A stretch of 64,000 nucleotides of DNA. It comes from an uncultured Bacteroidota bacterium (GTDB lineage Bacteria; Bacteroidota; Bacteroidia; Flavobacteriales; Flavobacteriaceae). The stretch covers positions 16,616 through 80,615 of the forward strand of contig CACHNE010000005.1 in the NCBI GenBank assembly GCA_902581145.1, read 5' to 3'. Below are positions 47,102 to 56,132 of the stretch, piece after piece. The translations under genes and the position numbers were made by a program. Each line of letters opens with the position of its first letter. Within the stretch, counting starts at the first letter, position 1. A model generated the notes under the pieces. That model ran no database searches. It was given only the letters and a program-made list of their open reading frames with translations, and had not been told where the DNA came from.

Positions 47102-48184
47102 ATGAAGAATAGTAAAAATTTGAGAAAATGGTTGGATGATATGAATCTTTCACATCCACTTTTAATTGCAGGACCATGTAGTGCCGAAACTGAGAATCAA
47201 GTTTTAGATATTGCCCACCAGCTTAAAGATTCAGATACAATAGTTTATAGAGCAGGTATTTGGAAGCCAAGAACAAGACCTGGAAATTTTGAAGGTGTTG
47301 GTTCCTTAGCATTACAGTGGATGAAAAAAGTAAAAAAAGAGACAGGAATTCTTACTACCACCGAGGTTGCTAATGCTAACCATGTTGACTTAGCACTTAA
47401 AAATGAAATTGATATTTTGTGGATTGGAGCTAGGACAACTGTAAGTCCGTTTATTGTTCAAGAAATTGCAGAATCACTTCGAGGTACCGAAAAAATTGTT
47501 CTAATTAAAAACCCTGTAAACCCTGATTTATCCTTATGGTTAGGAGCAATTGAAAGATTTTTTTCTTCAAACATTAAAAATATTGGAGCAATTCATAGAG
47601 GGTTTTCAACTTATGAAAAAACAAAATATAGAAATAATCCAGAGTGGCAAATTGCTATTGATCTTCAAAGAAGACTTCCTGATTTGCCATTGATTCTCGA
47701 CCCCTCTCACATAGCTGGAAGAAGAGACCTTATTTTTGATTTATGTCAAACTGCACTAGACTTAAATTATGATGGATTGATGATTGAATCACATAATGAT
47801 CCAGATAATGCATGGAGTGATGCTAAACAACAAATAACCCCTGAAAAGTTAAAAGAATTGACTAAAAACCTTACAATCAGACGTGTCACTAATGATGATG
47901 AAGCATATTTAGATAATTTAGATAATTTAAGAGCACAGATTAATGTTCATGACAATCAATTAATCAATATCTTGGGTAACAGAATGAAAGTTGCAGAAAA
48001 AATTGGTCTTTTAAAGAAAAAAAATAATGTCGCTGTACTTCAGTCTAAAAGATGGAATGAAATTTTAGGGAAGATGATTTTAGAAGGCGATGAAAAAAAC
48101 TTAAGTGAAGAATTTATTTTAAAAGTTTTCAAGGCAATTCATCAAGAATCAATAAATCACCAAGAAAAAATATTAAAGAATTAA
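47102..48184 (+). CDS. aroF: DAHP synthase (KDO8P synthase-like type) fused to C-terminal chorismate mutase
   Basis: A 360-residue bifunctional enzyme. Residues about 1-260 are a type I-beta (KdsA-like) 3-deoxy-7-phosphoheptulonate synthase: LLIAGPCSAETE, YRAGIWKPRTRPGNFEG, LILDPSHIAGRR and GLMIESHNDPDNAWSD. Residues about 268-360 are an AroQ-type chorismate mutase (LDNLRAQINVHDNQLINILGNR in two parts, KVAEKIGLLKKKNN). The mutase at the C-terminus is the Bacteroidota arrangement, as reported for Porphyromonas, opposite to Bacillus. It supplies both the entry step of the shikimate pathway and the prephenate used by PheA and TyrA. The fused mutase may act as the feedback sensor. Confidence 0.94.
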   Translation: MKNSKNLRKWLDDMNLSHPLLIAGPCSAETENQVLDIAHQLKDSDTIVYRAGIWKPRTRPGNFEGVGSLALQWMKKVKKETGILTTTEVANANHVDLALKNEIDILWIGARTTVSPFIVQEIAESLRGTEKIVLIKNPVNPDLSLWLGAIERFFSSNIKNIGAIHRGFSTYEKTKYRNNPEWQIAIDLQRRLPDLPLILDPSHIAGRRDLIFDLCQTALDLNYDGLMIESHNDPDNAWSDAKQQITPEKLKELTKNLTIRRVTNDDEAYLDNLDNLRAQINVHDNQLINILGNRMKVAEKIGLLKKKNNVAVLQSKRWNEILGKMILEGDEKNLSEEFILKVFKAIHQESINHQEKILKN

Positions 48185-48190
48185 ACATAT

Positions 48191-49120
48191 TTGAAAGGAT
48201 TAGTCTACAAATCAACAGGTTCATGGTACACGGTTAAGTCAGAAACCGGATACACATTTGATTGTAAGATTAAAGGGAAACTTAGACTGGAAAATATAAA
48301 TAGTACAAACCCAGTGGTAGTTGGAGATTTTGTAGAATTTGATGTTGAAGACCACGATCAGCAAGAAGTTGGTATCATTAAAAAAATATTTGAAAGAAGA
48401 AACTATATTTTAAGAAAGTCTGTTAATCTATCAAAGCAGACACATATTTTAGCATCAAATATAGATCTTCTTTTACTGGTTATTACTTTAAAAAATCCTA
48501 TTACAACTACTAGTTTTATTGATAGATTTTTAGTGAGTGCAGAAGCGTATTCAATCAAAACTCTGCTAGTTTTTAATAAGTGTGATTTATATGATGAAGT
48601 AGATGAAGATTCGTTAAATTCACTTATTAATATTTATGATGGCATTGGTTATGAAACAATTAAAACATGCGCAAATTCAGGTGAAGGTATTAAAGAATTG
48701 GAGAAGAAAATATCAAATAAAACCATAATGTTAGGCGGACATTCCGGTGTGGGTAAAACATCAATAATTAATGCAATAGATGGAGCTTTAAATTTAAAAG
48801 TAGGTAATATTTCTGATCAACATTCACAAGGCAAGCACACAACTACTTACGCAGAACTTCATGAGCTTGACAATAACATTAAACTTATAGATACACCAGG
48901 TATAAAAGGGTTTGGATTAGTTAATTATAATATAGATGAGATTAGTAATTTTTTTCCTGAATTTCTTAATGTTAAATCAAAATGTAAATTTAATAATTGT
49001 ATACATTTAAACGAGCCTAAATGCTATATAAAAGAAAAAGTAAAATCTGGAGAAATTTCTCTGTCTAGGTATGATAGCTATATTCAAATAATAAATGATG
49101 ATAATTTAAAACATAGATAA
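48191..49120 (+). CDS. rsgA: Ribosome small-subunit maturation GTPase
   Basis: A 309-residue circularly permuted GTPase that checks late 30S assembly. Domains in order are an OB fold (GLVYKSTGSWYTVKSE), the G domain in permuted order (FNKCDLYD, then the P-loop GGHSGVGKTS, then DTPGIKGFG), and a C-terminal zinc site (CKFNNCIHLNEPKCYIK). The TTG start gives the family N-terminus (M)KGLVYKSTG, and no ATG is available. It lies 6 bp after the DAHP synthase gene and 1 bp before dtd, inside the aromatic operon. Confidence 0.95.
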   Translation: MKGLVYKSTGSWYTVKSETGYTFDCKIKGKLRLENINSTNPVVVGDFVEFDVEDHDQQEVGIIKKIFERRNYILRKSVNLSKQTHILASNIDLLLLVITLKNPITTTSFIDRFLVSAEAYSIKTLLVFNKCDLYDEVDEDSLNSLINIYDGIGYETIKTCANSGEGIKELEKKISNKTIMLGGHSGVGKTSIINAIDGALNLKVGNISDQHSQGKHTTTYAELHELDNNIKLIDTPGIKGFGLVNYNIDEISNFFPEFLNVKSKCKFNNCIHLNEPKCYIKEKVKSGEISLSRYDSYIQIINDDNLKHR

Positions 49121-49121
49121 A

Positions 49122-49598
49122 TTGAAATTAGTTATTCAAAGGGTTATAGAATCAAATTTAACAATTGATAAAAAGATATATTCTTCGATTGGATACGGAA
49201 TGGTAATATTCATTGGAATTTCTGTTGAGGATAACGAAAGTTTTTTGAATAACATAGCAAGTAAAGTTTCAAAACTTAGAATATTCAATGACGAATTTGG
49301 GAAAATGAACAAAAACATAAATGATATAAAAGGTGAAATTTTATTGGTTAGTCAATTTACTTTATATGCAGAAATAAAAAAGGGAAATCGTCCAAACTTT
49401 ATTAAAGCAGCCAAACCAGAAAATGCTATTAAAATTTATAATAGTTTTATAAAAGAATTACAAGCGTATACTAAAACAAAAATTAAAACAGGAAAATTTG
49501 GTGCTGACATGAAGATTAATTTAATTAATGACGGTCCTGTCACAATAATTTTAGAAAACAATAAAAATGGAAATAAAAAATTTACAGAAAAAAGTTGA
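49122..49598 (+). CDS. dtd: D-aminoacyl-tRNA deacylase
   Basis: A 158-residue DTD that removes D-amino acids, classically D-Tyr, from tRNA. The SQFTLYA motif (about residues 77-83) and the cross-subunit NDGPVTI motif near the C-terminus define the active site. The start is TTG giving (M)KLVIQRV, the expected N-terminus. Its presence in an operon whose leader senses Tyr and Phe is notable, since D-Tyr-tRNA is its substrate. The last 32 bases overlap the next gene in another frame. Confidence 0.95.
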   Translation: MKLVIQRVIESNLTIDKKIYSSIGYGMVIFIGISVEDNESFLNNIASKVSKLRIFNDEFGKMNKNINDIKGEILLVSQFTLYAEIKKGNRPNFIKAAKPENAIKIYNSFIKELQAYTKTKIKTGKFGADMKINLINDGPVTIILENNKNGNKKFTEKS

Positions 49599-49893
49599 TA
49601 ATTGGATTAAAAATCATGGGGTAAGGTATTTTAATGAATTGACAAATATGGCACAGCTTACTGAAGAAGTTGGTGAAGTAGCTCGTATAATTTCACGTAA
49701 ATATGGAGAGCAAAGTTTTAAAGAATCCGATAAAGAAGTTGATTTAGCTGGTGAACTTTCGGATGTTTTATTTGTTTTATTATGTCTCGCAAATCAAACG
49801 GGAGTGGACCTTCAAACTTCGTTCGACAACAGACTAAATATGAAAGCAAAACGCGATCATGATAGACATCATTCAAATCAAAAACTTGACTAA
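49567..49893 (+). CDS. MazG-like nucleotide pyrophosphohydrolase
   Basis: A 108-residue all-alpha NTP pyrophosphatase of the short MazG/RS21-C6 type. Metal-binding acids follow the ExxE-(n)-ExxD pattern: TEEVGEVARII then DLAGELSDVLFVLL. It probably hydrolyses non-canonical or excess (d)NTPs to monophosphates; the actual substrate is unknown. It overlaps dtd by 32 bases and aroA by one base, so translation is tightly linked. Confidence 0.88.
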   Translation: MEIKNLQKKVDNWIKNHGVRYFNELTNMAQLTEEVGEVARIISRKYGEQSFKESDKEVDLAGELSDVLFVLLCLANQTGVDLQTSFDNRLNMKAKRDHDRHHSNQKLD

Positions 49894-51107
49894 TGAATCT
49901 TTCATTGAAGAGTGCTCGACTTAAAGATGCTCATATTGTTATTGCAGGATCGAAAAGCGAATCCAATAGGTTATTAATTCTAAGCTCACTTTTCGAAAGT
50001 TTGTCTTTGGAAAATATATCTAATTCAGATGACACAAATTATTTATCGAATGCTCTTAGTTCTAAATCAAGTACTATTGATATCGGTCATGCTGGAACAG
50101 CAATGAGATTTTTAACCTCATACTTTTCTTTAACTACCAAAAAAGACATAGAATTGAGAGGTTCCCAAAGAATGCATGATCGACCAATTAAAATACTTGT
50201 GGATTCTCTTCGTGAAATTGGAGCCTCAATTAATTATATAGATAAGGAAGGTTATCCACCTCTTCTTATAAAACCATCTAAATTAATTGGGAAGAATTTA
50301 ATTATAGATTCCTCAAAAAGTAGTCAATATATATCATCTTTATTATTAATTGCCCCTAAGATTTCGGGTGGACTTAAAATACAATTAACTGGAAGGGAAA
50401 CATCCAAGCCATATATTGATATGACAATTTCTTTACTAAAAAAAATCGGAGTTGAAATTACCACAGCACAGAATCAAATTTCTGTTTTTGAACTTCAGAA
50501 AATTGAATCTAAAAAACATCATATTGAGTCTGACTGGTCTTCAGCCTCTTATTTCTATTCAGTAGTTGCACTAGCAAAAATTGGTTATAGCTTGAAGCTT
50601 TCAAAATTTTGTTTAAAAAGTTTACAAGGCGATTCTAAAGTTGCGGACATTTACAAATCATTTGGAGTTAAAACAACATATTTAGATGATCTTATAATTT
50701 TAAAAAAAATCGAATCAAATACTGATAAATTTTCATTTGATTTAACTTCAAACCCTGATTTAGCACAAACAATTTGTGTTACTTGTTTGGGTCTTGGTAT
50801 TGAATGTAATTTAACTGGTCTGCATACACTAAAAATTAAAGAAACTGATAGACTTTTAGCATTAAAGAACGAGTTAAGTAAGTTTAATTTAAAAGTTAAA
50901 ATTACCCATGATTCCATTTCTTTTGACAATGTTGATTTTTTAAAACCAAATGTAGTAATAGAAACCTATGATGATCACAGAATGGCAATGTCATTCGCTT
51001 GTTTGGCGACTAAAGTGAAAATTATAATTAATGATACTGAAGTTGTAAGTAAATCCTACAATTCCTTTTGGTCAGATTTAGAGAGAATAGCTATATATTC
51101 TGAATAA
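49893..51107 (+). CDS. aroA: 5-enolpyruvylshikimate-3-phosphate synthase
   Basis: A 404-residue EPSP synthase that joins PEP to shikimate 3-phosphate, the sixth step of the shikimate pathway. The substrate-binding signatures are AGSKSESNRLLIL (residues 18-30), GHAGTAMRFLTSYF, LRGSQRMHDRPI, ESDWSSASYFY, LKIKETDRLLALK and TYDDHRMAMSFA. It is about 20 residues shorter than the enteric enzyme. In the PEP-binding loop an Ala follows Gly (HAGTAMR), which is the ordinary form. It is the last gene of the attenuated aromatic operon; queA follows after 69 bp from its own promoter. Confidence 0.95.
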   Translation: MNLSLKSARLKDAHIVIAGSKSESNRLLILSSLFESLSLENISNSDDTNYLSNALSSKSSTIDIGHAGTAMRFLTSYFSLTTKKDIELRGSQRMHDRPIKILVDSLREIGASINYIDKEGYPPLLIKPSKLIGKNLIIDSSKSSQYISSLLLIAPKISGGLKIQLTGRETSKPYIDMTISLLKKIGVEITTAQNQISVFELQKIESKKHHIESDWSSASYFYSVVALAKIGYSLKLSKFCLKSLQGDSKVADIYKSFGVKTTYLDDLIILKKIESNTDKFSFDLTSNPDLAQTICVTCLGLGIECNLTGLHTLKIKETDRLLALKNELSKFNLKVKITHDSISFDNVDFLKPNVVIETYDDHRMAMSFACLATKVKIIINDTEVVSKSYNSFWSDLERIAIYSE

Positions 51108-51121
51108 TTTTGTCAAATTAC

Positions 51122-51153
51122 TTGACATCCCCTATTTCCACATTGTATATTTG
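51122..51153 (+). promoter_or_regulatory. Promoter of queA-rlmN
   Basis: TATATTTG at 51146-51153 is a full -7 match, and TTG at 51122-51124 (in CTTGACA) sits 21 bp upstream, close to the Bacteroidota -33/-7 spacing. It is the best-formed promoter in the window. The expected start lies roughly 20 bp before the queA ATG. Confidence 0.65.
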
Positions 51154-51176
51154 CAACTTTTAAAACCCCCTTTAAT

Positions 51177-52232
51177 ATGAGAATGAAACTTTCAGATTTC
51201 AATTACGAACTGCCAAAAGACTTAGTTGCTGAATATCCAAATAAAAATCGAGATGAGGCTAGATTAATGGTGATTGATAGAAAAGACTATTCAATTCAAC
51301 ATAAACAGTTTAAAGACATGATTGAATACTTTGATGAGAATGATGTTATAGTCTTAAACAACACAAAAGTATTTCCAGCTCGTTTATTCGGAAACAAAGA
51401 AAAAACAGGAGCTAGAATTGAAGTTTTTTTACTACGAGAACTAAATGCTGAACAAAGATTATGGGATGTATTAGTTGATCCGGCTAGAAAAATTAGAATA
51501 GGTAATAAGCTGTATTTTGGAAATGATGATACACTTGTCGCAGAAGTTATTGACAATACAACATCTAGGGGGAGAACTCTAAGATTTCTTTGTGATGTAG
51601 GTTATGAAGATTTTAGAAAACTTTTAATTGATTTAGGCGAAACACCCTTACCAAAATATATAAATAGAGAAGTTGAGCCTGAAGATAAGGACAGATATCA
51701 GACTATTTATGCTAAAAATGAAGGGGCTGTTGCAGCTCCAACAGCTGGATTACACTTTTCAAAACATCTTATGAAAAGACTTGAAATAAAAGGTATAAAT
51801 TTCTCAGAAGTTACTTTACATGTTGGTCTTGGTTCATTTTATCCTGTCGAAGTAGAAGATTTATCAAAACACAAGATGGATAGTGAAAGGGTAATTATTG
51901 AAGGTGATTCTGCAGCTACTATTAATAAAGGACTGGCAAATAAAAGACGAATATGTGCAGTTGGAACAACTGTGATGAGAGCAATTGAAAGCTCTGTATC
52001 TTCAATGGGAACACTGAATGAATATGATGGATGGACAAATAAATTTATTTTTCCTCCTTACGATTTTTCAATTGCTAATTCAATGATAACTAATTTTCAT
52101 ATGCCTAAATCAACACTGTTGATGATGACATCTGCCTTTATAGGCAATGATTTTATCAAGAAAGCTTATGAAGAAGCGATTAAGGAAAAATATAATTTCT
52201 TTAGTTATGGAGACTCAATGCTAATTATTTAA
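51177..52232 (+). CDS. queA: S-adenosylmethionine:tRNA ribosyltransferase-isomerase
   Basis: A 351-residue QueA that builds the epoxy-cyclopentane ring of queuosine on tRNA using the ribosyl part of SAM. Typical segments are [52 protein letters not shown] (in two parts), [11 protein letters not shown] and [12 protein letters not shown]. Start may be ATG 51177 or the in-frame ATG 51183, the latter giving the more usual MKLSDF. It has its own promoter and is followed 4 bp later by another RNA-modification gene, rlmN. Confidence 0.96.
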   Translation: MRMKLSDFNYELPKDLVAEYPNKNRDEARLMVIDRKDYSIQHKQFKDMIEYFDENDVIVLNNTKVFPARLFGNKEKTGARIEVFLLRELNAEQRLWDVLVDPARKIRIGNKLYFGNDDTLVAEVIDNTTSRGRTLRFLCDVGYEDFRKLLIDLGETPLPKYINREVEPEDKDRYQTIYAKNEGAVAAPTAGLHFSKHLMKRLEIKGINFSEVTLHVGLGSFYPVEVEDLSKHKMDSERVIIEGDSAATINKGLANKRRICAVGTTVMRAIESSVSSMGTLNEYDGWTNKFIFPPYDFSIANSMITNFHMPKSTLLMMTSAFIGNDFIKKAYEEAIKEKYNFFSYGDSMLII

Positions 52233-52236
52233 AATT

Positions 52237-53274
52237 TTGTCTTCTAAAAAGGACATCAGATCGCTTGACGAAGATGAGTTAAAAGAAATTTTAACTATTA
52301 ACTCTTTTAAATCGTTTAGAGCAAATCAAATTTTTCATTGGATTTGGAAAAAATCAGCTCATAGCTTTGATGAAATGTCCAATCTGCCTGAAAGTTTAAT
52401 CAAATTTCTCAAGGATAATTTTGTAATAAATTTTATAAAGGTTCATAGAATGCAAAAAAGCTCGGATGGCACTATAAAAAATGCAATCAAGCTTTTTGAT
52501 GGATATATTGTAGAGTGTGTTCTAATTCCAACAAAAAATAGAATTACCGCATGTGTCTCTTCACAGGTTGGCTGTAGTCTAAACTGTAAATTTTGTGCAA
52601 CTGCAAAACTTAAAAGAATGAGAAATCTAAATCCTGATGAAATTTATGATCAGGTAGTTTTAATCCATCAGCAAAGTATTGAGCATTTTCAGAGACCCCT
52701 AACAAATATTGTTTTTATGGGTATGGGTGAACCATTAATGAATTATAATAATGTTTTGAGTTCAATCGGAAAAATAACTTCAAAATCAGGTTTGGGAATG
52801 TCTCCAAAAAGAATAGTTGTTTCGACTTCAGGAATTCCAAAAATGATAAAAAAAATTGCTGATCAAGGAGTAAAATTTAAACTTGCAGTTTCCTTACATT
52901 CCGCAATTGATGAAAAAAGAACTTCAATTATGCCATTTAATGATAAAATGAATCTAGGTGAATTGGAAAAGGCCTTGAAATATTGGTATGATAAAACAAA
53001 AAAAATTATCACTTATGAATATGTTGTTTGGAAGGGCATTAATGATCGTGATGAGGATATTGCAGCTTTGGTCAAACTTTGTAAAAGAATTCCAAGTAAG
53101 GTTAATCTTATTCAATATAATAGTATTGATGATCCAGGTTTTGTTCAAGCATCAGATGATGTAATTGCTAAATATGTTAAAACCTTAGATTCAAATAAGA
53201 TTAAGGCAACTATCAGAAAATCTAGGGGTCAGGATATTGATGCGGCCTGTGGCCAACTTGCAAATAAGTCGTAA
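52237..53274 (+). CDS. rlmN: Dual-specificity 23S rRNA/tRNA adenine-C2 methyltransferase
   Basis: A 345-residue radical-SAM methyltransferase that methylates A2503 of 23S rRNA and A37 of some tRNAs. The cluster-binding CxxxCxxC is in GCSLNCKFCATAK, and the GMGEPLMNYNNV motif and the C-terminal Cys in AACGQLA (resolving cysteine) are present. The start is TTG, because no ATG lies in frame before conserved residues (RSLDEDELKEIL). It is co-transcribed with queA. Confidence 0.95.
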   Translation: MSSKKDIRSLDEDELKEILTINSFKSFRANQIFHWIWKKSAHSFDEMSNLPESLIKFLKDNFVINFIKVHRMQKSSDGTIKNAIKLFDGYIVECVLIPTKNRITACVSSQVGCSLNCKFCATAKLKRMRNLNPDEIYDQVVLIHQQSIEHFQRPLTNIVFMGMGEPLMNYNNVLSSIGKITSKSGLGMSPKRIVVSTSGIPKMIKKIADQGVKFKLAVSLHSAIDEKRTSIMPFNDKMNLGELEKALKYWYDKTKKIITYEYVVWKGINDRDEDIAALVKLCKRIPSKVNLIQYNSIDDPGFVQASDDVIAKYVKTLDSNKIKATIRKSRGQDIDAACGQLANKS

Positions 53275-53343
53275 ACCAATTATCTTATTTATTATTTATC
53301 GAGAATAATTCCTTAAATTAAATGATTCAAATAAATTTTTAAA

Positions 53344-55293
53344 TTGATTTCAAAAAGAACCATAGAAAAAGTTTTTGAAACTGCTCGAGTCGAGGAAGTT
53401 ATCGGAGATTTTGTTCAGCTTAAAAAATCTGGATCAAATTATAAAGGCCTAAGTCCTTTCACCGAGGAAAGAACTCCAAGCTTTATGGTTTCTCCCGCTA
53501 AACAGATTTGGAAAGATTTTTCCAGTGGAAAGGGCGGCACTGTTGTAACATTTTTAATGGAGCATGAACAGTACTCTTATCCTGAGGCCATCAAATATAT
53601 CGCTAATAAATACAATATTGAAGTTGAGGAAACCGAAAGAACACAAGAACAAATCTCTCAGGATAATGAAAAGGAGAGTTTATTTTTAGTATCCGATTTT
53701 GCAAAAAATTATTTTAAAAAAAACCTCTTTGAAGAGGAGGGTAAAACAGTTGCCTTAAGTTATTTAAAGGAAAGAAATTTTAATGATGAAATTATTCAAA
53801 AGTTTGAAATTGGATATTCGGAAAATGCAAAGGATAATTTCTCTAAAGCTGCTATTCATGCAGGATATAAATTAAACTTTTTAGAAAAAACTGGCTTAAC
53901 AATTGTCAAAGAAAATGAAAATATTGACAGATTCAGGGAAAGGGTTGTTTTTCCTATTAGAAGTATGTCTGGAAGAATTTTGGGATTTGGTGGTAGAATT
54001 TTGAGTTCTTCAAAAAATATTGCTAAGTATATTAATTCCCCTGAAAGTTTAATTTACCAAAAGAGTAAAGTTTTATATGGGATATTTGAAAGTAAGCAAT
54101 CAATTGTAAAGAATGACAATTGTTTTTTGGTTGAAGGCTACACTGATGTGATAAAAATGCATCAATGTGGAATTTCTAATGTTGTTGCTTCTTCTGGCAC
54201 AGCGCTGACTGAAAATCAAATCAGATTAATAAATAGGCTTACCAAAAATATTACGGTTGTATTTGACGGTGATGCTGCGGGCTCTAGGGCGGCTCTTAGA
54301 GGTATTGACTTGATATTAGAGCAAGGAATGAACGTAAAAATATGTAATCTACCTGAAGGTGATGATCCTGATTCTTTTGTCTCTAATAAAAATTTAGAAG
54401 AAGTTCAGTCATATTTAAATAAAAATTCCAAAGATTTTATCGTTTATAAAGCATCATTATTATTAGATGATTCAGAAAATGATCCTGTAAAAAAGGCTGC
54501 AGTAATTAGGGATATGGTTGAAAGTATTTCTAAAATCTCTGATTATATTAAACGTGAATTATATATAAAGGAGTGTTCAAGCATAATGAACATTAGCGAG
54601 CAGGTGTTATATAGCACCTTGGCTCAAATTGCTAAGAAAGATTTTAATAATTTAAAGAAGAAGCCTGTAAAAGAATTTGAGCCAATCTCAATTGTTAAAA
54701 GTGATAAAAAGAAAAGTCAGGTTAATAAATTATACGAACTTGAAAGAAAAATAATTGAAATATTAATTTTATATGGAAATGATTTAATTGATTTCGAGGA
54801 AGAGGTTTTTTCACAAAGTAAAGATGGTGGTTCAACTAGAAAAAATTCGACGAGATCATTAAAAGTTTTTGAAAAAATCTATATGGACTTACATATTGAC
54901 GAAATGGAGTTTTCAAATGACAATTTTAAAAATATTTATTTTAGGATAATTGAATGTTTTAATGAAAATAAAGAAATCAATATTGATAAATTTATTAATG
55001 AATTAAGCAGCGAGCAACAGTTAGAGGTGACTAATATCGTTATGGATAACGAAAAGTATTTTTTACATGATTGGGAAAAAAATAATATATACCCCAAAAG
55101 AAAAAAAGACACTCTCGCACAGCTGACTATTGAGACGGTCTTAAATCTAAGGTGTTTCTTAATTGATAAAAAAGTTAACGGATTTAGGGATGAAGTCAAG
55201 GAAAATCAATTGGATAAAAACAATCTTGAGGAGGTCATAAACTATTCCAAATTAAAGAAGCTATTATCCGAAAAGTTAAACAGAGTTTTATGA
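53344..55293 (+). CDS. dnaG: DNA primase with degenerate zinc-binding domain
   Basis: A 649-residue replicative primase. The catalytic core is intact: RNA-polymerase domain with the TOPRIM acids in VEGYTDVIKMHQ and VFDGDAAGSRAALRG, plus EGDDPDSFV. The N-terminal CHC2-type zinc domain keeps its fold sequence (YKGLSPFTEERTPSFMVSP, KDFSSGKGG) but the four zinc ligands are replaced: Ser37, Thr40, Asp58 and Ser61 stand where Cys, His, Cys and Cys are expected. I believe this loss is shared by other flavobacteria. The C-terminal part is the helicase-binding region. The start is TTG. The end overlaps converging nadE by 6 bases. Confidence 0.94.
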   Translation: MISKRTIEKVFETARVEEVIGDFVQLKKSGSNYKGLSPFTEERTPSFMVSPAKQIWKDFSSGKGGTVVTFLMEHEQYSYPEAIKYIANKYNIEVEETERTQEQISQDNEKESLFLVSDFAKNYFKKNLFEEEGKTVALSYLKERNFNDEIIQKFEIGYSENAKDNFSKAAIHAGYKLNFLEKTGLTIVKENENIDRFRERVVFPIRSMSGRILGFGGRILSSSKNIAKYINSPESLIYQKSKVLYGIFESKQSIVKNDNCFLVEGYTDVIKMHQCGISNVVASSGTALTENQIRLINRLTKNITVVFDGDAAGSRAALRGIDLILEQGMNVKICNLPEGDDPDSFVSNKNLEEVQSYLNKNSKDFIVYKASLLLDDSENDPVKKAAVIRDMVESISKISDYIKRELYIKECSSIMNISEQVLYSTLAQIAKKDFNNLKKKPVKEFEPISIVKSDKKKSQVNKLYELERKIIEILILYGNDLIDFEEEVFSQSKDGGSTRKNSTRSLKVFEKIYMDLHIDEMEFSNDNFKNIYFRIIECFNENKEINIDKFINELSSEQQLEVTNIVMDNEKYFLHDWEKNNIYPKRKKDTLAQLTIETVLNLRCFLIDKKVNGFRDEVKENQLDKNNLEEVINYSKLKKLLSEKLNRVL

Positions 55294-56073
55294 TTTTAAT
55301 TCTTTTGGAATTTTACAAATTGGAATACCAATCATTTTGTGTTTGTTAGCCCTATGATGTTTAATATATATATCATATTTTCCCTTTAACTCATCAGCTA
55401 TTTCGTCTGGGTCTACTCCTTTTTCTAAAATATTCATTATTAGTTCTAAATCATTGTATGTTGCCCCTATTTGATCTTCATCAGATCTATCATCATCCCA
55501 TAAACCATCTGTCGGTTTTGCATTTATAATCTCGTCATTGATTTGTAGTGCTTTTGAAATTTTAAATACTTCCGACTTCATTAAATCAGCAATAGGGCTT
55601 ATATCAACTCCACCATCTCCGTATTTTGTATAAAATCCAATTCCAAAATCTTCAACTTTATTACCTGTCCCAACAACTATTGAGTTATTAATTCCTGCAT
55701 AATAATATAGAGTAGTCATTCTAATTCTAGATCTGGAATTGGCAAGCGCTAAGTTATTTTCCGAAGAATTATTTTCAACTGTAAATTTGAACTCGTTAAA
55801 AACTTTTGTTAAATCAACATCAATTGAATTAACATTTTTAAATTTGTTTTTCAACCAATTGATGTGTTTGTTCGATCTATTGTACTGTTCTTCTTTTTGT
55901 CTTATAGGCATATTTAGGCATAATGTACTGATGCCAGTCATTGCACATAATGTTGATGTTAAAGCAGAATCAATACCACCAGAGACTCCTACAACAAAAC
56001 CATTAACTCCGTTGACTTCCTTATAATTTTTAATCCAATTAACAATATAATCTATTGCTTTAGATGTTTTCAT
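55288..56073 (-). CDS. nadE: Ammonia-dependent NAD+ synthetase
   Basis: A 261-residue NadE that amidates nicotinic acid adenine dinucleotide to NAD+. The ATP pyrophosphatase P-loop GVSGGIDSALTST is at residues 29-41, with VVGTGNKVEDFGIGFYTKYGDGGVDISPIADL (in parts) and PTDGLWDDDRSDEDQIG further on. There is no N-terminal glutaminase domain, so it uses free ammonia. It is divergent from gldB, a neighbourhood I recall from other flavobacteria, and overlaps the end of dnaG by 6 bases. Confidence 0.96.
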   Translation of the reverse strand: MKTSKAIDYIVNWIKNYKEVNGVNGFVVGVSGGIDSALTSTLCAMTGISTLCLNMPIRQKEEQYNRSNKHINWLKNKFKNVNSIDVDLTKVFNEFKFTVENNSSENNLALANSRSRIRMTTLYYYAGINNSIVVGTGNKVEDFGIGFYTKYGDGGVDISPIADLMKSEVFKISKALQINDEIINAKPTDGLWDDDRSDEDQIGATYNDLELIMNILEKGVDPDEIADELKGKYDIYIKHHRANKHKMIGIPICKIPKELKS

Positions 56074-56101
56074 TTAATAAATATTAGCTCAAAAAGTATA
56101 T

Positions 56102-56109
56102 TATATTTG
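56102..56109 (+). promoter_or_regulatory. Candidate -7 element of gldB-gldC
   Basis: TATATTTG matches TAnnTTTG, 23 bp before the gldB ATG. It lies 5 bp from an opposite-strand -7 match for nadE, so the two promoters would overlap back to back. Confidence 0.5.
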
Positions 56110-56114
56110 TAATA

Positions 56115-56122
56115 CAAAAATA
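56115..56122 (-). promoter_or_regulatory. Candidate -7 element of nadE
   Basis: Minus-strand TATTTTTG, a full TAnnTTTG match, 41 bp upstream of the nadE ATG and just inside the gldB promoter region. Confidence 0.45.
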
Positions 56123-56132
56123 TATAAAACCT

